Shown: positions 25,374-35,200, counted from the stretch's first letter. The stretch is DNA of 64,000 nt from Methanocellales archaeon (GCA_030018435.1 JASEEY010000003.1:34950-98949), one strand, 5' to 3'. The notes: a model not told the origin generated them from the letters alone. A program made the numbers and translations.

Positions 25374-28300
25374 AAAGGTCTTATTGATTGGCTCAGGCCC
25401 TATTCAGATTGGGCAGGCTGCGGAGTTCGATTTTTCCGGCACGCAGGCATGTAAGGCACTGCGAGAAGAGGGCGTAAGCGTCGTGCTTGTCAATTCAAAT
25501 CCAGCAACCATTATGACCGATCCCGAGATGGCGGATACGATATACATCGAGCCTTTACGCGCTGAAATCGTCGCGGAAATAATCGCGAAGGAACGACCAG
25601 ATGGTGTTCTTGCTGGAATGGGCGGGCAGACCGGCTTAAACATCACCTCCGAGCTCGCTGAAAAAGGCATTCTTGACAAATATGATGTCCAGGTTTTAGG
25701 CACACCGCTGGAGGCGATCTACGATACCGAAGATCGGGATAGGTTCAAGCATGCGATGGAGCGCATCGGCGAGGAGGTTCCGAGAAGCAGGGCGGTCTCA
25801 TCGATAGAGGGGGCGATAGATGCTGTGAGAGAATTGGGGCTGCCGGTGATCATTAGACCCGCTTATACGTTGGGGGGATATGGTAGTGGGGTTGCAAAGA
25901 CCGAAGATGAATTAAAGGACATTGTGGAAAAAGGGTTAAAGCGCTCCAGGATTCACCAGGTGCTGGTTGAGGAGAGTGTGTTGGGGTGGAAGGAGATCGA
26001 GTACGAGGTGATGAGGGATGCAAAGGACACATGTATCACGGTGTGTAGTATGGAGAACGTCGATCCCATGGGCATTCACACCGGCGAATCCATCGTCGTA
26101 GCGCCTGTGCAAACTCTTACCGATAGAGAGCACCAGATGTTGCGGAGCGCTGCCATCAAGATTATCAGGGCGTTAGGCATCGAGGGGGGATGCAACATCC
26201 AATTTGCGCTCCGGGATGGTGAATGCAGGGTTATTGAGGTCAATCCAAGGGTTTCACGTTCATCAGCACTCGCCTCCAAGGCTACGGGATATCCCATCGC
26301 GAGAGTGGCTGCAAAAATAGCAATCGGACTGACGCTGGACGAGATACCAAACGATGTGACCAAAGAAACGCCTGCGTCATTTGAGCCAACTGTGGACTAT
26401 ACGGTGCTCAAGATACCGAGATGGCCCTTCGATAAGTTCGTCACTGCAGATAGAACCATCATGACAGCCATGAAGAGCACCGGTGAGGTGATGGCAATTG
26501 GCAGAACTCTTGAGGAAGCATTACAAAAAGCAATACGCTCGCTGGACATAGATATGCAGTTAGGCGATGGTGAGTGGAGTGAGGAAGAAATAAGGGCGCT
26601 ACTCTCCTCACCAACAGATGAACGTTTGTTCGTCATATATTATGCACTGCGACACGGATTTAGCATTGAGGAAATCGCCAGACTGTCGAAGATTGACCCC
26701 TTCTTCATTACGAAGCTCAAGAACCTCATCGACATGGAAGATAGGTTGAAGAAGGATCTGTCCATCGAGGCATTGCGTAAAGCCAAGCGCATGAGCTTTA
26801 CCGATGAGCGAATCGCAGTGCTAACAGGGAAAAAACGCGAGGAGATCAACGATCTGCGCAGAAAATCCGATATAAGAACCACGTACAAGATGGTCGATAC
26901 TTGCGCCGCAGAGTTTGAGGCAAAGACACCATATTACTACTCAGCATATGAAACGCAGTGTGAGGCAATGCCATCCGATAGAAAAAAAGTGTTGATCATA
27001 GGAGCTGGTCCCATCCGCATCGGGCAAGGCATCGAGTTTGACTATTGCACAGTACATGCCGTTCTGGCTCTAAGGGAGGAGGGCATCGAAGCTCACATCA
27101 TCAACAATAATCCAGAGACGGTATCCACGGACTACGACACGTCTGATAAACTCTTCTTCGAGCCGCTAACGCTAGAGGATGTGATGAATGTAATCGAGGT
27201 TGAGCGCCCGTATGGAGTGATGGTCCAGTTCGGCGGCCAGACATCAGTGAATCTCGCTATCCCACTGGAACAGGAGCTAAAGCGCCGCCACGATTTGAAA
27301 ACGATGATTCTCGGCACTTCTCCCACTTCAATGGACATCGCAGAGGACAGAGACTTGTTCAGCAAACTGCTCAAGAAATTGAACGTTTCACAGCCTGACA
27401 GCGGCAGTGCCACCACCTTAGATGGGGCAAAAGAGATCGCCAAGCGGATAGGCTATCCTGTACTGGTTCGCCCATCATATGTCTTGGGCGGCAGGGCGAT
27501 GGAAATCGTATACGATGGAGCAGACCTAGAACGATACATGCGCGAAGCCGTTAAGGTGTCACATGAACATCCGGTGCTGGTGGATCGCTTTTTACAAGGC
27601 GCGGTTGAGATAGATGTGGATGCCATTTCAGACGGAAAAGATGTGTTGATAGGAGCTATAATGGAGCATATTGAAGAAGCTGGAATACATTCTGGCGATT
27701 CTGCTTGCGTGATTCCACCGCAATCGCTCGGTGAAAATGTGTTACGGAGTGTACGGGATTATGTCAAGCGGATTGCGCTAGCACTAGAGGTTAAAGGCTT
27801 GATCAACATCCAAATGGCCGTGAAGGATGATGTGGTTTACGTGCTCGAGGCAAACCCCAGATCGAGCAGGACAATTCCATACGTGTCCAAGGCAACCGGC
27901 ATCCCACTGGCGAAGATCGCTGCCAAGGTGATTATAGGACATACGCTCAGGGGGCTGGGCTTCGCTGAAACGCCCAAGATTAAACAGGTTTCCGTCAAAG
28001 AGGTTGTGCTCCCCTTTGACAAACTGCCAGGCGCAGACCCCATATTGGGCCCAGAAATGAGGAGCACGGGTGAGGTTATGGGCATCGATTACGATTTCGC
28101 TAAGGCCTTCTTCAAGGCGGAGCTGGGTGCGGACAACGTGCTCCCGATAGAGGGAACTGTGTTTATCTCAGTCAGGGATGAGGACAAACCTGCATTGGTG
28201 GAGATTGCCAAGAAAATGCAAGACGTCGGTCTTGAATTGGTCGGTACCGCCGGAACGGCACGCTACCTAGGCGAGCGGGGCATCAGGATAGATGTCATTC

Positions 28301-28560
28301 AGAAGATACGTGAGGGCAGCCCGAATGTAACGGATATGATGAGAAAGGGAGCGGTGAACCTGGTCATAAACACACCGACATCCAAAGCAGCCCTCAAGGA
28401 TGGTTATGATATCAGGCGTGCAGCTGTGGATTTCAATATCCCATATATTACAACCATACAGGCAGCAAGAGCTGCTGCGGATGCAATGGTAGCGATCAAA
28501 AAAGGGAAGGTTACTATCAAATCGATACACGAGTATCACCGTGAGTTATTTAATCGATAA
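25351..28560 (+). CDS. carB: Carbamoyl-phosphate synthase large chain
   Basis: ATG 25351 ([20 protein letters not shown]) with GGAGG six nt upstream is chosen over the track start at 25339, giving about 1069 aa. Two homologous ATP-grasp halves are visible: [20 protein letters not shown] and [18 protein letters not shown], each with [16 protein letters not shown] or [16 protein letters not shown]-type motifs. The C-terminal MGS-like domain (from about 940) is the allosteric site. It is a single polypeptide, whereas some methanogens split it. It makes carbamoyl phosphate for arginine and pyrimidines. Confidence 0.95.
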   Translation: MPKRPDIKKVLLIGSGPIQIGQAAEFDFSGTQACKALREEGVSVVLVNSNPATIMTDPEMADTIYIEPLRAEIVAEIIAKERPDGVLAGMGGQTGLNITSELAEKGILDKYDVQVLGTPLEAIYDTEDRDRFKHAMERIGEEVPRSRAVSSIEGAIDAVRELGLPVIIRPAYTLGGYGSGVAKTEDELKDIVEKGLKRSRIHQVLVEESVLGWKEIEYEVMRDAKDTCITVCSMENVDPMGIHTGESIVVAPVQTLTDREHQMLRSAAIKIIRALGIEGGCNIQFALRDGECRVIEVNPRVSRSSALASKATGYPIARVAAKIAIGLTLDEIPNDVTKETPASFEPTVDYTVLKIPRWPFDKFVTADRTIMTAMKSTGEVMAIGRTLEEALQKAIRSLDIDMQLGDGEWSEEEIRALLSSPTDERLFVIYYALRHGFSIEEIARLSKIDPFFITKLKNLIDMEDRLKKDLSIEALRKAKRMSFTDERIAVLTGKKREEINDLRRKSDIRTTYKMVDTCAAEFEAKTPYYYSAYETQCEAMPSDRKKVLIIGAGPIRIGQGIEFDYCTVHAVLALREEGIEAHIINNNPETVSTDYDTSDKLFFEPLTLEDVMNVIEVERPYGVMVQFGGQTSVNLAIPLEQELKRRHDLKTMILGTSPTSMDIAEDRDLFSKLLKKLNVSQPDSGSATTLDGAKEIAKRIGYPVLVRPSYVLGGRAMEIVYDGADLERYMREAVKVSHEHPVLVDRFLQGAVEIDVDAISDGKDVLIGAIMEHIEEAGIHSGDSACVIPPQSLGENVLRSVRDYVKRIALALEVKGLINIQMAVKDDVVYVLEANPRSSRTIPYVSKATGIPLAKIAAKVIIGHTLRGLGFAETPKIKQVSVKEVVLPFDKLPGADPILGPEMRSTGEVMGIDYDFAKAFFKAELGADNVLPIEGTVFISVRDEDKPALVEIAKKMQDVGLELVGTAGTARYLGERGIRIDVIQKIREGSPNVTDMMRKGAVNLVINTPTSKAALKDGYDIRRAAVDFNIPYITTIQAARAAADAMVAIKKGKVTIKSIHEYHRELFNR

Positions 28561-28579
28561 ACTCGCAGGGGGATTGAGA

Positions 28580-29746
28580 ATGAAGAAAGTAGTACTATCC
28601 TATTCTGGTGGCCTGGACACCTCAGTTTGCATCCCCTTGCTTAGAGAGCACTATGGCTTTGACAGCGTAATCACGGTTACTGTTGATGTGGGGCAGCCGG
28701 ACTTAAAAGAAGCGGAAAAGAAGGGGGAAAAGTTTAGCGACAAGCACTACACCATCGATGCTAGGGACGAGTTCGTGAATGATTACATTTTTCCAGCCAT
28801 CAAGGCGAACGGTAATTATGAAGGGTATGTCCTTGGGACTGCACTTGCCCGCCCGCTGATTGCGAAGAAAACCGTTGAGATTGCGCGTAAGGAGGGGGCG
28901 AATGCGCTCGCACATGGATGCACCGGTAAGGGAAACGACCAGTTTCGCTTCGAGGCTGTGTTTAGAACTACAGACCTAGATGTCATCGCACCTATGCGGG
29001 AGTTGGATATGACGCGGGAAGAGGAAATCGAGTATGCAAGGGCACATGATATTCCAGTTCCAGTCACAAAGGCAAAGCCGTGGAGCGTGGATGAGAATCT
29101 CTGGAGCAGGAGCATTGAAGGCGGCGAACTCGAAGACCCTGGTTATGCGCCACCAGAAGAGATATTCCAATGGACTGTGCCACCTGAGAGAACGCCCAAT
29201 AAGCGAGAGGTCATAAAAATTGGATTTGAAAGAGGCGTTCCTGTTGCTTTAAACGGCAAAAGGATGAATGGCGTGGCTTTAATCCAGAGATTGAATGAGA
29301 TTGGTGGCCAGCACGGCGTGGGGAGAACCGACATTATCGAAGACAGGATTCTCGGTCTGAAGGCAAGGGAAAATTACGAGCATCCTGCCGCAACGATTCT
29401 GCTCACGGCGCATAAAGACCTAGAGCAGTTGGTATTGACGCGCGATGAGCTCAAATTCAAGATGTTAGCAGACGCCACATGGGCAGAGCTGGCATATCAT
29501 GGCCTGATGGACGATCCCTTGTTTGCTGATCTTAGCGCACTCGTCGAAAAGACCCAAGAGCGCGTTACGGGAGAGGTTAAGGTGCAACTCTTCAAGGGCA
29601 ATGCAAAAGTGGTTGCCAGGAAGTCTCCAAATGCGTTGTATTCAAAGGAGCTAGTGTCCTTTGATGCCAAAATGCTTGATTCAAAAGCAACTGAAGGATA
29701 CGCAAGGCTTTACGGACTTCAAGCGCGCCTTTTTAAGAAGTTGTAG
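28580..29746 (+). CDS. argG: Argininosuccinate synthase
   Basis: The ORF track starts at 28541 inside carB; ATG 28580 ([16 protein letters not shown]) has GGGGG upstream and gives 388 aa. SYSGGLDTS is the P-loop of the PP-ATPase domain; [15 protein letters not shown] and [19 protein letters not shown] are classical ArgG signatures. It joins citrulline and aspartate in arginine synthesis. Its position 19 nt after carB shows that the carA-carB unit serves arginine as well as pyrimidines. Confidence 0.95.
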   Translation: MKKVVLSYSGGLDTSVCIPLLREHYGFDSVITVTVDVGQPDLKEAEKKGEKFSDKHYTIDARDEFVNDYIFPAIKANGNYEGYVLGTALARPLIAKKTVEIARKEGANALAHGCTGKGNDQFRFEAVFRTTDLDVIAPMRELDMTREEEIEYARAHDIPVPVTKAKPWSVDENLWSRSIEGGELEDPGYAPPEEIFQWTVPPERTPNKREVIKIGFERGVPVALNGKRMNGVALIQRLNEIGGQHGVGRTDIIEDRILGLKARENYEHPAATILLTAHKDLEQLVLTRDELKFKMLADATWAELAYHGLMDDPLFADLSALVEKTQERVTGEVKVQLFKGNAKVVARKSPNALYSKELVSFDAKMLDSKATEGYARLYGLQARLFKKL

Positions 29747-29755
29747 AGTTGACCT

Positions 29756-30478
29756 ATGATCCACATCGGCTGTTGTGGCTTCCCTGTAAGGAAGGAGGAG
29801 TATTTTAAGAAGTTTGGGCTCGTTGAGGTTCAGAGCACCTTTTACAAATTACCAGAGGGGGAGACTGCTGAACGATGGAGAAAAGATGCGCCAGAGAATT
29901 TTGTATTCACGATCAAAGGCTGGCAACTCATCACTCATATGCCCACGAGTCCTACGTACAGGAGGGCAGGGCTGAGCGTCCCTGATGACAAAAAAGACAT
30001 GTACGGATTTTTTCGACCCACTGATGAGGTGTTCAACGCATGGGAAAGGACAAAAGATGTCTGCAAGATTTTAGATGCAAACATCGTCGTGCTCCAATGT
30101 CCGCCATCATTCGCACCGACCAATAAAAACATGGAAAATATGCATGCCTTCTTTTCTGCCATCAAGAGGAATGGAATGCGAATAGCATGGGAGCCCAGGG
30201 GTAAGTGGGATGATGTGACGATCAAAAAGCTATGTGAAAAGCTAGACTTAATCAACGTCGTCGATCCTTTTGCGAGAAAACCTGCATATGAGCAAGACAT
30301 CACATACTTCAGATTGCACGGCTCGCCACCAGGTAAGAGGATGTATCATTATAAATACAGCACGAAGGATTTGAAACGCTTGGCGCAGATGTGCCAGTCA
30401 TATAGGGAAGTTTACTGCCTGTTTAACAACATCCATATGCTTGGGGATGCGCTGTTATTCCAAAAAATGGTGAAATAA
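29756..30478 (+). CDS. DUF72 family protein
   Basis: A 240-aa TIM-barrel-like protein. DUF72 signatures: IHIGCCGFP at the N-terminus, VEVQSTFYKLP (E..TFY), FTIKGWQLITH, IAWEPRG (E residue), and YFRLHGSPPGKRMYHY (RLHG). The family occurs widely and its biochemical role is not settled. It starts 9 nt after argG and is probably read-through from the carA operon. Confidence 0.88.
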   Translation: MIHIGCCGFPVRKEEYFKKFGLVEVQSTFYKLPEGETAERWRKDAPENFVFTIKGWQLITHMPTSPTYRRAGLSVPDDKKDMYGFFRPTDEVFNAWERTKDVCKILDANIVVLQCPPSFAPTNKNMENMHAFFSAIKRNGMRIAWEPRGKWDDVTIKKLCEKLDLINVVDPFARKPAYEQDITYFRLHGSPPGKRMYHYKYSTKDLKRLAQMCQSYREVYCLFNNIHMLGDALLFQKMVK

Positions 30479-31054
30479 TTACTCATCCTCTTTATAACTG
30501 TCATCGCCGACCATGGCAGCGTTTATTGAATCCAAACCATCAATCCATTCGGCAACGCATCCTGGTGACAACTCCCTGTTGAACTCGAATGGTTGGCCTG
30601 CAAGTATCTTCGCCCCTGCTTGGCTGATCAATCCCAACGCAGTCTTCTCATCTCCTCTTTTTTCTGCTTCTACCGCCCTCTCAATCAGGTCACCAATGGG
30701 GCCTGATTCGTACTTGCCCTCAACATAACATTGACATGAGCCGAAAACACCGACCAGCGATGATTGAATCGATTGAATCATCATGTCTATGTCCTCGCTG
30801 ATGGGTTCTACTCTGGCAAGGGTTATCGTTTCTATCTGTTTGATGGCATCCAGCGCTTCCTCTGCGGAGAGCTTGCCTTTTTCAAACTTGTTCGCGATTT
30901 TTAAACATGCCAGCACCACATCCTCCTCCATGTTGACGAAGATTGTGGTATCAGGCGCATTCTTTGGGTCTGCAAGGCTGAAGCTACTTTCCCTTGCCCG
31001 TGCGATCCAGTTGTTCCAGCGCTCCTTGGTGTAGTGTTCGATTTGCTCTGCCAT
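30479..31054 (-). CDS. DUF2150 family protein
   Basis: The 191-aa acidic protein (from ATG 31054, MAEQIEHYTKERW; the track starts 15 nt earlier) matches the DUF2150 family known mainly from Methanosarcina-like and related archaea. It is mostly helical with an internal CQCYVEGKYESGP stretch. No function is known. It abuts the convergent DUF72 gene and is divergent from the radical SAM gene. Confidence 0.75.
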   Translation of the reverse strand: MAEQIEHYTKERWNNWIARARESSFSLADPKNAPDTTIFVNMEEDVVLACLKIANKFEKGKLSAEEALDAIKQIETITLARVEPISEDIDMMIQSIQSSLVGVFGSCQCYVEGKYESGPIGDLIERAVEAEKRGDEKTALGLISQAGAKILAGQPFEFNRELSPGCVAEWIDGLDSINAAMVGDDSYKEDE

Positions 31055-31119
31055 ATTCGATTTAATCATACTCCCATCGCATTAAAACATTTACGATAGG
31101 AGAACATACATCCTTAACA

Positions 31120-32223
31120 ATGGCCCAGAGTAGGTGTCAGATATGTGGAGAGCGTGAGCTCGTATCCAGTGCACTCGGCGCGTGTGCAGATTGTATCAGA
31201 GATAAAACCAAGAGAGCGTTGCCCTTCATCAGGGAGGCGCATATACGGAGCAGAATTCAATTTGGATTACCTCTAGAGCCCCCCAAGCATGGCGTTAGAT
31301 GTGGACTTTGTGTGAATGAGTGTAGGATTTCTCCAGGTGAAAGGGGATACTGTGGCCTAAGGACCAACAAGGACGGAAAACTCGTCCACCTTGGTGGAAC
31401 GTCAGAAAAGGGAATTGTCCAATGCTATTATGACCCTTTACCAACGAATTGCGTCGCCGCCAACGTGTGTCCAGGTGGAACTGGCGCTGGCTATCCAAGA
31501 TTCTCTCACAGTAAAAGTGGACCTGAGTATGGCTATCATAACCTTGCAGTGTTTTATGGCGCATGTTCCTTTGACTGTCTTTTCTGCCAGAATTGGCATT
31601 ACAGGGAGATGGCCTCTCACCTAACGCCAACCATGTCAGCGAGAGAACTTGCAAGCCAGGTCGATGAAAAAACGTCTTGCATATGCTTTTTTGGAGGCGA
31701 TCCCACGCCGCAATTGCCGCATGCAATCGAAACGTCTGAAGTGGCACTCAAGGATGCAGAAGACATACTCAGAATCTGCTGGGAGTCCAATGGAACGATG
31801 TCTCTTCCTTTGCTGAAGAGAATTGCAAAATTGTCGCTGGACACAGGAGGAAACATCAAGTTCGACCTCAAGGTATGGGATGAGGATTTGCACAAGGCGC
31901 TATGTAGCGTGACAAACGCGAGGACACTCGAAAATTTTAGATGGCTGGCTGAGTACGGCAAACAGCGTCCAGATCCCCCTTTCTTGACTGCCAGCACCTT
32001 GCTCATACCGGGCTACGTCGATGTCAAAGAGGTCACCAACATCGCGAAATTCATCGCCGATCTAAACCCAGGTATACCATACTCGCTGTTAGCGTTCTAC
32101 CCTCAATTTTACATGGATGACTTGCCCACGACGTCTCGCAAGCACGCTGAGAGATGCATCGAAGCGGCAAGAAAAGCGGGACTACAAAATATCAGATTAG
32201 GAAATGTGCATTTACTACGCTAA
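31120..32223 (+). CDS. Radical SAM protein with N-terminal zinc-finger-like cysteines
   Basis: A 367-aa protein. N-terminal CQICGE...CADC could bind zinc; a second cluster-like region is CGLCVNEC...CGLR (residues 62-80). The radical SAM motif is GACSFDCLFCQNW (CxxxCxxC) near residue 150, followed by FFGGDPTPQ (GGE-like). Architecture is like pyruvate-formate-lyase-activase-related proteins (COG1313/COG1180). The substrate is unknown. Length is typical. It is convergent with the HExxH protein, overlapping 4 nt. Confidence 0.8.
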   Translation: MAQSRCQICGERELVSSALGACADCIRDKTKRALPFIREAHIRSRIQFGLPLEPPKHGVRCGLCVNECRISPGERGYCGLRTNKDGKLVHLGGTSEKGIVQCYYDPLPTNCVAANVCPGGTGAGYPRFSHSKSGPEYGYHNLAVFYGACSFDCLFCQNWHYREMASHLTPTMSARELASQVDEKTSCICFFGGDPTPQLPHAIETSEVALKDAEDILRICWESNGTMSLPLLKRIAKLSLDTGGNIKFDLKVWDEDLHKALCSVTNARTLENFRWLAEYGKQRPDPPFLTASTLLIPGYVDVKEVTNIAKFIADLNPGIPYSLLAFYPQFYMDDLPTTSRKHAERCIEAARKAGLQNIRLGNVHLLR

Positions 32224-32615
32224 AGGGAGTTCAGAAACGTCTCCCTCCACTGTCTGGCTTTCTGCACGATTTCTGATGGCAATTTCGCGTCCACACTTCT
32301 ATCAATCCTTTTTCCGGCATGCGGGCGTGGTACACTTGAATCAGGACCTATGTCTCCTCTAAGGATGTGTTCCAGTTCGTGTGCAAAAACCTCGATTAAG
32401 ACCTCAACAGGAGGGTTATGTGCCAAAACTCTGGAGTTGAAAAATATCACCCATTTCTGTTCACCCCTGACATCGGTCAGCGTGTGAATCCTTCCAAAAA
32501 CGACTCTGCGCTTCGTCATGGTCATTTTGAGCATATCGACGGAGATCTTGCGATCGCGCAACTCGGGATAAAAACCAAACGCAATTTGAAATGCAGATTG
32601 TAAGTTATTTATCAC
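32220..32615 (-). CDS. Minimal zinc metalloprotease-like protein (HExxH)
   Basis: The ORF track runs to 32828, overlapping the next gene; the GTG at 32615 gives about 131 aa and avoids overlap. HELEHILRGD contains the HExxH zinc motif with a conserved following region, preceded by VEVLIEVFA. There is no signal peptide and no transmembrane helix, so it would be cytosolic. Too short for most classical metallopeptidases; resembles putative metallopeptidase domains in archaeal genomes. Activity is inferred from the motif only. Confidence 0.6.
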   Translation of the reverse strand: MINNLQSAFQIAFGFYPELRDRKISVDMLKMTMTKRRVVFGRIHTLTDVRGEQKWVIFFNSRVLAHNPPVEVLIEVFAHELEHILRGDIGPDSSVPRPHAGKRIDRSVDAKLPSEIVQKARQWRETFLNSL

Positions 32616-32630
32616 AATAGCCCTTATGGT

Positions 32631-33578
32631 GTGGATGATATAAAAGTTGGTGATTTTGTGGACATCTACGATGTGATAATTATCGGCGCTGGCCCAGCTG
32701 GATTGACCGCTGGAATGTACTGCGCACGGGCAAATTTGACAACGTTGATCTTTGGTGATATGTACGACTCGCAACTTGCGAAGGCAGGATTGATCGAAAA
32801 TTATCCTGGATTTCCAGAAGGTATCCAAGGCATTGAGTTAGCCGAAAGGATGAGTCAGCAGGCCAAGAAATATGGTGCAATCATTAAACCCAATTTTGTA
32901 AAACAAATTAAGAAAACGGATGATGTCTTTACCGTCACTACAGACGACGGTGTGGTCAATGCTAGGTCGGTGATATTGTGTATGGGCGCGCGCCATAGGG
33001 AGCTGGAAATTCCTGGAGCAAGAGAATTCTATGGTAAAGGTGTATCCTATTGCGCGATATGCGACGGTGCTCTCTTCAAAGGCAAAAATGTCGTGGTTGT
33101 CGGATATGGAAATGACGCAGCAAAGGCGGCATTATATCTTTCCGGTATCTGCAACAAGGTGACTATGCTTTGTGTTTATGACTCGCTTAGATGTGAATCT
33201 GTATACCTTCAGCGCTTAGAGGGAGCAAAGAACGTGAATATTTTATATGACGTTTCTGTTAAATCCATCAAGGGCAAAACCAGCGTGGAAGAAGTACAAT
33301 TTAGTATCAATGACAGCTCGAAAATGCTGCCCACAGATGCGGTTTTCGTCGAATATGGTACAATGCCAAATTCCGTTCTCGCCATATATCTCGGTTTAGA
33401 GTTGACGAAAAACGGCTTCATCGTCGCTAACAGACGTCTGGAAACGAACGTTACAGGAGTTTTTGCCGCCGGAGACGTCACCGGAGGGCGGAGGCAGATA
33501 GCAACTGCTGTGGGAGAAGGTTCTTCAGCAGGAATCAGTGCTATAGGTTACATCAAGAAGTCCACACCGTTAACTTAA
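32631..33578 (+). CDS. trxB: Thioredoxin-reductase-like flavoprotein
   Basis: A 315-aa pyridine nucleotide-disulfide oxidoreductase. FAD motif VIIIGAGPAGLTAG is at residue 15; the redox disulfide is CAICDG; the NADP-domain motif is VVVVGYGNDAAKAA, where the usual GGG/GGD is altered (GYGND). FAD-binding GVFAAGDVTGG closes the protein. It starts at GTG 32631, or GTG 32658 as the alternative. The changed dinucleotide motif might reflect a partner such as F420H2 or ferredoxin, as in some archaeal DFTR enzymes (inference). Confidence 0.85.
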   Translation: MDDIKVGDFVDIYDVIIIGAGPAGLTAGMYCARANLTTLIFGDMYDSQLAKAGLIENYPGFPEGIQGIELAERMSQQAKKYGAIIKPNFVKQIKKTDDVFTVTTDDGVVNARSVILCMGARHRELEIPGAREFYGKGVSYCAICDGALFKGKNVVVVGYGNDAAKAALYLSGICNKVTMLCVYDSLRCESVYLQRLEGAKNVNILYDVSVKSIKGKTSVEEVQFSINDSSKMLPTDAVFVEYGTMPNSVLAIYLGLELTKNGFIVANRRLETNVTGVFAAGDVTGGRRQIATAVGEGSSAGISAIGYIKKSTPLT

Positions 33579-33634
33579 AATAAGATTTTAAACACACATA
33601 ATACTGTAGCCGATGCGAGCAAGAGAGAGATTCA

Positions 33635-33740
33635 TCCCCTAAGGAGAAGGGTCGAAGATATTCCTGAGGAATATCTTCTTAAGAAAATGTTCTTCAAGAA
33701 CATTTTCGAGTTCGAATCGCTCATCCCATAAATTGGGATT
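33635..33740. ncRNA. Hairpin cluster, candidate structured RNA
   Basis: Three perfect dyads occur in a row within a 262-bp gene-free stretch: GAAGATATTCC/GGAATATCTTC at 33654-33678 (11-bp stem, TGA loop), GAAAATGTTCT/AGAACATTTTC at 33683-33707 (11 bp, loop TCA) and ATCCCA/TGGGAT at 33723-33739. They are preceded by CCCC..AGAAGGG. The dyads could be protein sites or a folded transcript. No tRNA or C/D box fit was found. Strand is unknown. Confidence 0.4.
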
Positions 33741-33840
33741 AGTTTAAGGACGGAAATAAAACACCTTAGGACGTGATTGATAAACGAATCTCTTTGCAAA
33801 TCGGGTCGGCTGCGTGTTTTTATTTTGATGCGGAGCAGAT

Positions 33841-34224
33841 ATGGCTGAACAAATTCGGCAAGATGTGTTGGACAATATAATGTGGTGTGCCTTTGCTATC
33901 GCTGGTTTCAACCTAGAGCAGGACCTGAATTTGAAAATGGGTTATGCTCAACAGGTGAACAAGGAATACCACACCCTGAGGAACAAGATGAAAGCGGGAA
34001 ATCTGAGCGCTGAAGAGGTCAGAGCAGCGGTTGAACAGCTTAAGCCAGAGATTGCGAATAAGGTAGCCAGCAGGCAGGATTTAAGCGACGAAATGGCTGA
34101 GAAGTTAATTGCAAGAATTCCATCCACACTCGACCAGGTTGCCAATCTTCTTGCAGACGAGCGAGATCTGGACATCCAGGTGCGCATGACATTTGAGCGT
34201 CATGCAGAACCAACCTCTACCTAA
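33841..34224 (+). CDS. Uncharacterised helical protein
   Basis: A 127-aa, soluble, all-helical-looking protein (repeated charged/hydrophobic pattern from residue 20 to 115) without cysteines in motifs. I do not recognise the family. It overlaps the convergent DUF1614 gene by 4 nt. ATG 33841 is preceded by GCGGAGCAGAT, a weak ribosome-binding site. Confidence 0.6.
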   Translation: MAEQIRQDVLDNIMWCAFAIAGFNLEQDLNLKMGYAQQVNKEYHTLRNKMKAGNLSAEEVRAAVEQLKPEIANKVASRQDLSDEMAEKLIARIPSTLDQVANLLADERDLDIQVRMTFERHAEPTST

Positions 34225-34931
34225 CCGCTTTTTATAAACTTGAGGTAGTCTCTGAGCACGTTACATATCTGGCAGGTAAAGATCAAATCGAAGAGGATGG
34301 CAATGATACCAGATAAGAAGATGGCATCAGTAAGCCCGGCTCCGCCAATGGAGACGAAGACTGGCTCGTTTGGTATCCATAGTAATATTTGGTGAAAGTG
34401 AAACAGGTCGGCGCCTATTAACATGCCGAGAGTGCCGCACACATAAGTCATCAGTGCAGTGTTGTACTTATGAATCCTTGGATCCCTTCTCAATACAAAG
34501 GCGATAGCTGCAGCGAGCATCGGTGGGATCGCAAAGAACCGAACAATGATACCTATCTCGGGATCGAAATGGGTGTAAAGAGATGCAACAATGGCGACAA
34601 TTCCCGTTATCAGCGCTGTTTCCCCAAGAGGCAAACGCTTTTGTACCAGTATTTTAACCGAAACGATGAGGGGCATGCCAACCCCTATGATGTGGAATCC
34701 TATGACCTTGTTGTGAATTTCCATGATGGCGATGTTCATCAACTCAGGGCGCATCGCCAAGGTTGAGGAATAGCTAAATAGGGGAAAAGCGATGAGCAAT
34801 ATCAGCTCTGAAAAAGTGAATCCCACCTGATAGAAGTATAGTGCTAGCAATTCTATTGCCATCAAAATGACGAATATCATTATAAAAAGTTCGAGAAATG
34901 TGAAGTCGTTGTAAAAGATGAAGCTATGCAT
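34221..34931 (-). CDS. DUF1614 family membrane protein
   Basis: A 236-aa protein with about seven hydrophobic segments. The stretch VCGTLGMLIGADLFHFHQIL followed by IGGAGLTDAIFLSGI is the conserved core of DUF1614, present in many archaea and bacteria; the His, Asp and Gly residues suggest a channel, transporter or enzyme role, which is unknown. It has no operon partner here. Confidence 0.82.
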   Translation of the reverse strand: MHSFIFYNDFTFLELFIMIFVILMAIELLALYFYQVGFTFSELILLIAFPLFSYSSTLAMRPELMNIAIMEIHNKVIGFHIIGVGMPLIVSVKILVQKRLPLGETALITGIVAIVASLYTHFDPEIGIIVRFFAIPPMLAAAIAFVLRRDPRIHKYNTALMTYVCGTLGMLIGADLFHFHQILLWIPNEPVFVSIGGAGLTDAIFLSGIIAILFDLIFTCQICNVLRDYLKFIKSG

Positions 34932-34985
34932 ATTCCTTAATAACGTTTATCTTCATAAAAAGGTAACTTAACAGAGCCTTAGAAA

Positions 34986-35112
34986 GCGGGGGTTGCCAAG
35001 TCTGGCCAACAACCTTTTTGCAAGCAAAAAGCTTGACCAAAAGTTGGCTAAAGGCGCAGCGTTCAGGGCGCTGTCCCGTAGGGGTTCGAGGGTTCAAATC
35101 CCTTCCCCCGCA
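34986..35112 (+). tRNA. tRNA-Leu (CAG) with a 42-nt intron in the D-loop
   Basis: Acceptor strands GCGGGGG and CCCCCGC pair fully, with discriminator A at 35112. The anticodon stem CAGCG/CGCTG encloses loop TTCAGGG (anticodon CAG); the long variable arm TCCCGTAGGGGTTCG identifies a leucine tRNA. The D-arm is interrupted: ...GGCCAA at 35009, then 42 nt, then AGGCG from 35052. Removing 35010-35051 gives an 85-nt tRNA with a normal D-arm. No CCA is encoded. Confidence 0.92.
35010..35051 (+). other. Non-canonical tRNA intron (position about 21/22)
   Basis: A bulge-helix-bulge can be drawn: central helix GGCC (35004-35007) with GGCT (35046-35049), 5' bulge AAC cut after the second A, 3' bulge AAA cut after the second A, and inner pairs AAC/GTT. 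Inside the intron, CTTTTTGC/GCAAAAAG forms a perfect 8-bp stem (35014-35031). The outer helix is only about 2 bp, so the motif is relaxed. Confidence 0.8.
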
Positions 35113-35113
35113 C

Positions 35114-35136
35114 CTTTTTCTTTAGAAAAGAAAAAG
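35114..35136. repeat. Inverted repeat just after tRNA-Leu
   Basis: CTTTTTCTTT and AAAGAAAAAG form a perfect 10-bp stem with a 3-nt loop, immediately downstream of tRNA-Leu. The first arm includes a T5 run that could terminate archaeal transcription. Confidence 0.6.
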
Positions 35137-35140
35137 CTGC

Positions 35141-35192
35141 ACCAAAAAGAAATACCAAAAAGAAATACCAAAAAGAAATACCAAAAAGAAAT
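35141..35192. repeat. Four perfect tandem 13-bp repeats
   Basis: ACCAAAAAGAAAT occurs four times with no mismatch or spacer. It lies between tRNA-Leu and the 3' end of the convergent PsiE-like gene. It shares the AAAAAGAAA character with the adjacent inverted repeat, suggesting slippage expansion. Confidence 0.85.
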
Positions 35193-35200
35193 CCTGTTCG

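Noticed and set aside
33601-33740. A tRNA around GAGTTCGAATCGCTCATCCCA
   Set aside because: The T-loop-like TTCGAAT is present, but no 5-bp T-stem, matching acceptor strand or D-arm can be formed on either strand.
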